Source of the DNA: Spinacia oleracea
Lineage: Eukaryota > Streptophyta > Magnoliopsida > Caryophyllales > Amaranthaceae
DNA: 64,000 nucleotides
NCBI RefSeq assembly: GCF_020520425.1
Contig: NC_079491.1
Location: 25,597,449 to 25,661,448 of the forward strand
Direction: 5' to 3'
In this document: piece by piece, positions 59,223-64,000 of the stretch
Layout of the letters: every line of letters starts with the position of its first letter
Position numbering within the stretch: the first letter of the stretch is position 1
The notes under the pieces: generated by a model
The model's input: the letters and a program-made list of their open reading frames with translations, nothing else
Database searches by the model: none
What the model was told of the DNA's origin: nothing
Translations under genes and position numbers: made by a program

Positions 59223-60842
59223 TGTAGACGCCTACATTTAGTCTCCGGCTAGAAGCGATAAGTTTGATGCTGAAACAAAACATCCACTTGAAAAACGCAT
59301 TCCTGATCAAGCAACAAACATTCTAAGACTGACTGACTCATCATCCAAACCCAAAGTTTCTATTTATAGTAACTTCTATTTATAGTAGTTGCCTCCCTAA
59401 GTATCTGCTAAAAATACTAAACCGTCCAAGATAAATTTGTGACAAAAGAATTTTAATTGAATTCCAATTAAAAATCTAAAGCATAAAGGAATATTCGTTT
59501 CACTCCAAAGAAAAGATCAAAAACATTAGGAAATTCTAGTTGTATTCCAATTAAATTTCTAAAATCCTAAAAAAATAGAAAAAAGATTAAAATAGAGTTT
59601 TAGTTGAAAACAATTGGAAATAAGGATTGAAACATAAAAAGAGTTTTAATACGACATGAAATCGAATTAAAGCTGCAATGAAAAGAGATAAAACGCATGA
59701 AAAAAGATTTGTGCGCAAAAAATCTCTTGCGCAAAGGGCCAACAAGTTAATCCCTCGCGCCAACATTCATGCACAACAATATTCTCGCTTACCTGTCCTA
59801 ATTCAACTCAAAAACAAACTCTGGAAGAAATCTGGCGCCAACACCTGAGCGCAAGACATTTCTCACGCCCAGGTGATGTGCGCGAAAGATTTGTTGCGCC
59901 AACATGCTTTTCAACATCCCTCAAATTCCGAAAATTCCTATCTTTTACAGTACTTATTTCTTATAAATAGAGACTAAATCAGCCGAGTAAAGGGCACCAA
60001 CATTAATTCTCATACTATACCCAATTAAGCTACAAGCCTAAACCTAAGTTCTCTATACGTTCTTATAATTGTCCCGTACACCCGGTATTCTTCGAGGTCC
60101 GCCGTAATTAACTCTTGTTAAGCGGAACTTTGCCGATATAAACACTTAAAATAAGTCTGGATCTTTCCCAAGAGTCCAGTTAAGTCGTGGAACGTTTTTT
60201 GAATAAAAGGAAAGCGAGTAAAGGAAAGTGGTTAGTTTTCTGAGAACCGCAATATAGCCAAAAATTATATTGTCACGTGCCATAATCTGATTTATTACTT
60301 TTAACCATTATAAATATGTCGAAAATAATCTGATTATTTATCACGCTTAATAAGATATTCTTTAATTGGACAATACGGATTATTGTTAGGTACCTTAAAT
60401 CAATCTAAATAAACCTTTTACGACTGTTAGTTAATACTTGTGCATTAAAAGAAACTTAGATTAGTAATCTAGTATAACACATGTCCCGTCTTTGTTACAT
60501 TGAACTAGTAAGAACCGCTTCAGAAGCTAATGCGTAGCACTCCCCGTATTCGTAAATGTCCCCCGAACCCTCAATATCTACGATCCCACACCAGGAATCA
60601 CAAAGGAACCTAAGGTTGTTCTGGGTCAAATACGTTGAGTCTGGGTCTCACAAGCTTGTACTCACATATCACAACAACCGGGTTTTGTCAATTTTGTATA
60701 ACTTAATGGCGACTCCATAAACTAGTAAAAAGAGGCAAATTGCCCACAGTTAGTCCAATTTTACTTAATATTGCTTGTCACACATCCGCGAGAGAAGAAG
60801 TAAGAAAAGGCCATAAACCCGTCTTTTCCAACCCCCTTCACA
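59223..60842 (+). repeat. 3' LTR of the outer Gypsy element
   Basis: 1620 bp from TGTAGACGCC to CCCCCTTCACA. A TATA box, TATAAATA, lies at 59962-59969. The part 60540-60710 is homologous to the LTR of the Tat-like element (complement of about 4430-4600), for example GAACCCTCAAT, GATCCC, GGAATCACAAAGGAACCTA and ACCGGGTTTTGTCA. GC-rich GCGCAAG modules lie at 59700-59900. Confidence 0.82.
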
Positions 60843-61305
60843 CTAGTATCCGTCATTAAAGGATTTAAGTCACCTAATCACAACAACCAAAATACAAGCA
60901 AGACATATATGCCAGTTAAATAAGTTGTATACCAGTTAAATAAGTGGCGCAAGACAATTTGCATCTTAAAGTAGTTAGCTAGAAAAGTTAGTTTTTTTTT
61001 TTGCTTTTTTGACGGTAGTTTTTGCTAAGGGTTGAGAAGTAGACATAATATTAGTACTTGTATATTCTATTCACATTCTGAAGGAAATCATAGCCTTTGA
61101 CCTTCCTTAGTACTCCGTATTTGCTAAAAACACGGGTTTGGCATTGCACTTTGCACGCATGATCATTAAAAATGGGGTAAATGTGCGCAAAAGAAGAATC
61201 AGATATTACTCGACCGTACCATATTAGTACTTTTAATTTTGATTTTTTTTTTTTTTTTTTGGCTTCTTTTTTATGTGTTTTCTTTAGTCTACTTTGATCT
61301 CTACA
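60843..61305 (+). promoter_or_regulatory. Flanking DNA and promoter of the first peroxidase gene
   Basis: Starts right after the outer LTR (CTAGTATCC). From about 61136 the sequence is similar to 63755-63903 upstream of the second peroxidase, including GCATGATCATT, a poly-T run and TACTTTGAT near the start. I read this as a shared promoter kept after tandem duplication. Confidence 0.6.
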
Positions 61306-62904
<1,599 letters not shown>

Positions 62905-63903
62905 ATAGTGCTCAAAGCTTAATTTAGAATATTGTTGATGTTTATATATAACTTAGTCTCTAAACAGGTTTGACACATGTGAAGAAAAAATGATATAAAC
63001 GCGCAAGATTATTTATATGATTGTTATTTTAATCATATAAAATTAGTGAATGTGTAATCCAATTATTAGTTGTAAATTTAACACAAAAGGAAAAGCAAGT
63101 AGGTCGAAGCAGTTTTATTTTCCTGACGCAGGTTCAACCCTTGATATTCATATTCCCATGTAGAAAGATAAATGTAAGGGTCAGAGGATAATATTGTAAT
63201 TAATGAGGTATGTGTATAATACGTCAGAACGTCGAACCCTCTCTTTGCGTTTGTAATCCGTAATGCTTATGTGGTACAATAGCCTACAAAATTGCAACTT
63301 TAAATCATCAATTATACTTAAAAAAAAAAAAAAAATTGTATGTTTAGGAAAAGATCGAAAAAGACGGTAAATGAAGAGAAGGAAAGGGAAAAGGTATGAA
63401 ATAAAGTTGAGAAATGGAAGAATAGTTTAAAGAAAATCGATCGAGTGAGTAATTTTAAATTAAGGCGGCTTTGTAAAAGTATAAGAAGTCATATCATAAC
63501 CCATATATTATATATATCCAATGTTTTTATTGTTACTAAAAACAAAAATATGTGTCACAGAAATTAGGAATATGACTAATTTAAAGTTAATAGTTTATTC
63601 TGAATCACATTGCTTTCAAATTCAAGGAACTAAAAACAGAAAATGGGAAATGATTTCGATGGAGCCCTTAGATTAGTAAACTTAAAATTTAAATTGTAAA
63701 GATGGCTAAGGATGCACTTAATTAAGGCTAACCCCTTATAGAAATTTGCTAAAAAAGGGACTGGCAACACATGACACTTTGCATGCATGATCATTGAAAA
63801 TGGAACAAATTAATGCACTCGAACATTTAACTAATTTCTTATTCTTTTGGCTATTTTTTTTTTTTGATGATTTTTCTTTAATTAGTTTGCTTTGATTTCT
63901 TCC
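62905..63903 (+). promoter_or_regulatory. Intergenic region between the tandem peroxidase genes
   Basis: About 1 kb of AT-rich DNA: the 3' flank of the first gene and the promoter of the second. The last 150 bp resemble the upstream region of the first gene (GCATGATCATTGAAAATGG, poly-T, TGCTTTGATTTCTT). A TATATTATATATAT tract lies near 63500. No further gene is seen. Confidence 0.55.
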
Positions 63904-64000
63904 ATGGCTTCCTTCTCGGTTCTTCAATGGTGCATGACCGTCTCTATACTTTTGGGATCGGCGTTCGCTCAATTGAGCGAGAACTTTTATTCAACCTCAT
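63904..64000 (+). CDS. Second class III peroxidase, 5' end only
   Basis: Starts MASFSVLQWCMTVSILLG, a signal peptide close to that of the first gene, followed by AQLSENFYSTS, the usual mature N-terminus of class III peroxidases. The window ends after 32 codons of exon 1. Similar coding start and similar upstream DNA show a tandem duplicate of the gene at 61306. Confidence 0.85.
   Translation, partial: MASFSVLQWCMTVSILLGSAFAQLSENFYSTS

Larger units (their letters stand above)
489..60842 (+). mobile_element. Outer, degenerate Tat/Ogre-like Ty3/Gypsy element, host of the nested insertions
   Basis: Read on the plus strand and skipping the nested insertions, the order is: 5' LTR tail (489-531), primer-binding site (533-550), leader, broken gag (2225-3600), broken protease (about 3960-4266 joined to 39863-40240), non-coding DNA, an antisense pseudogene (42240-43200), tandem repeats (58320-58920), polypurine tract (59205-59222) and 3' LTR (59223-60842). 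No reverse transcriptase, RNase H or integrase is visible, so this was a gag-protease derivative or lost pol. The two LTR tails share about 38 of 43 bases by eye, which suggests an old insertion. That the 5' and 3' parts belong to one element is inferred from the matching tails, order and strand. The left flank is outside the window, so the outer TSD cannot be tested. Confidence 0.7.

Overview
This window is plant nuclear DNA: a heavily nested retrotransposon block (about 1-60842) followed by the start of a low-copy gene region (60843-64000) holding a tandem pair of class III peroxidase genes. Class III peroxidases, SIRE-type Copia and Athila/Tat-type Gypsy elements, CACTA and Helitron elements and plant introns all point to a flowering plant. 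I could not fix the species from sequence alone.

The block is a Russian doll whose joins can be read to the base from target-site duplications (TSDs). Layer 1 is an old, decayed plus-strand Tat/Ogre-like Gypsy element (LTR tail 489-531, primer-binding site 533-550, broken gag-protease, an antisense pseudogene, 3' LTR 59223-60842). It has no reverse transcriptase in the window. Its 5' LTR was cut by another LTR element whose end occupies 1-488. Into its protease went layer 2, a minus-strand, non-coding Tat-like element (4267-39857, TSD CAAAC). Into that element's 5' LTR went layer 3, a SIRE-type Copia element (14441-39158, TSD TTAGG) with intact gag and pol and near-identical LTRs. Into the third ORF of that element went layer 4, a CACTA DNA transposon (16904-31311, TSD TAA). 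Layer 1 was separately hit by a small Helitron (43242-43862) and by an Athila element (43976-57765, TSD GAACC).

The CACTA element looks complete. It has perfect 18-bp terminal repeats, palindromic subterminal repeats, an intact single-exon TNP2 transposase (1090 aa), and a second gene whose 12 exons join in frame to a predicted 866-aa protein. That protein pairs a TNPA-like DNA-binding region with a Ulp1-type cysteine protease that keeps its catalytic residues. The element also holds two oppositely oriented tandem arrays with a period of exactly 161 bp and two arrays built from GATCAGTGC-type palindromes. Because it sits inside a very young Copia element, its own insertion must be younger still.

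The Athila element carries clusters of a 12-bp palindrome, GTTCGGCCGAAC, in both LTRs just upstream of a TATA-like box, and a third cluster just before its env-position ORF. The non-coding Tat-like element carries repeated pairs of GC-rich hairpins. The first peroxidase is intact by splicing logic but lacks the usual phenylalanine after the distal FHDC motif. All calls come from reading the sequence; no database search was run.
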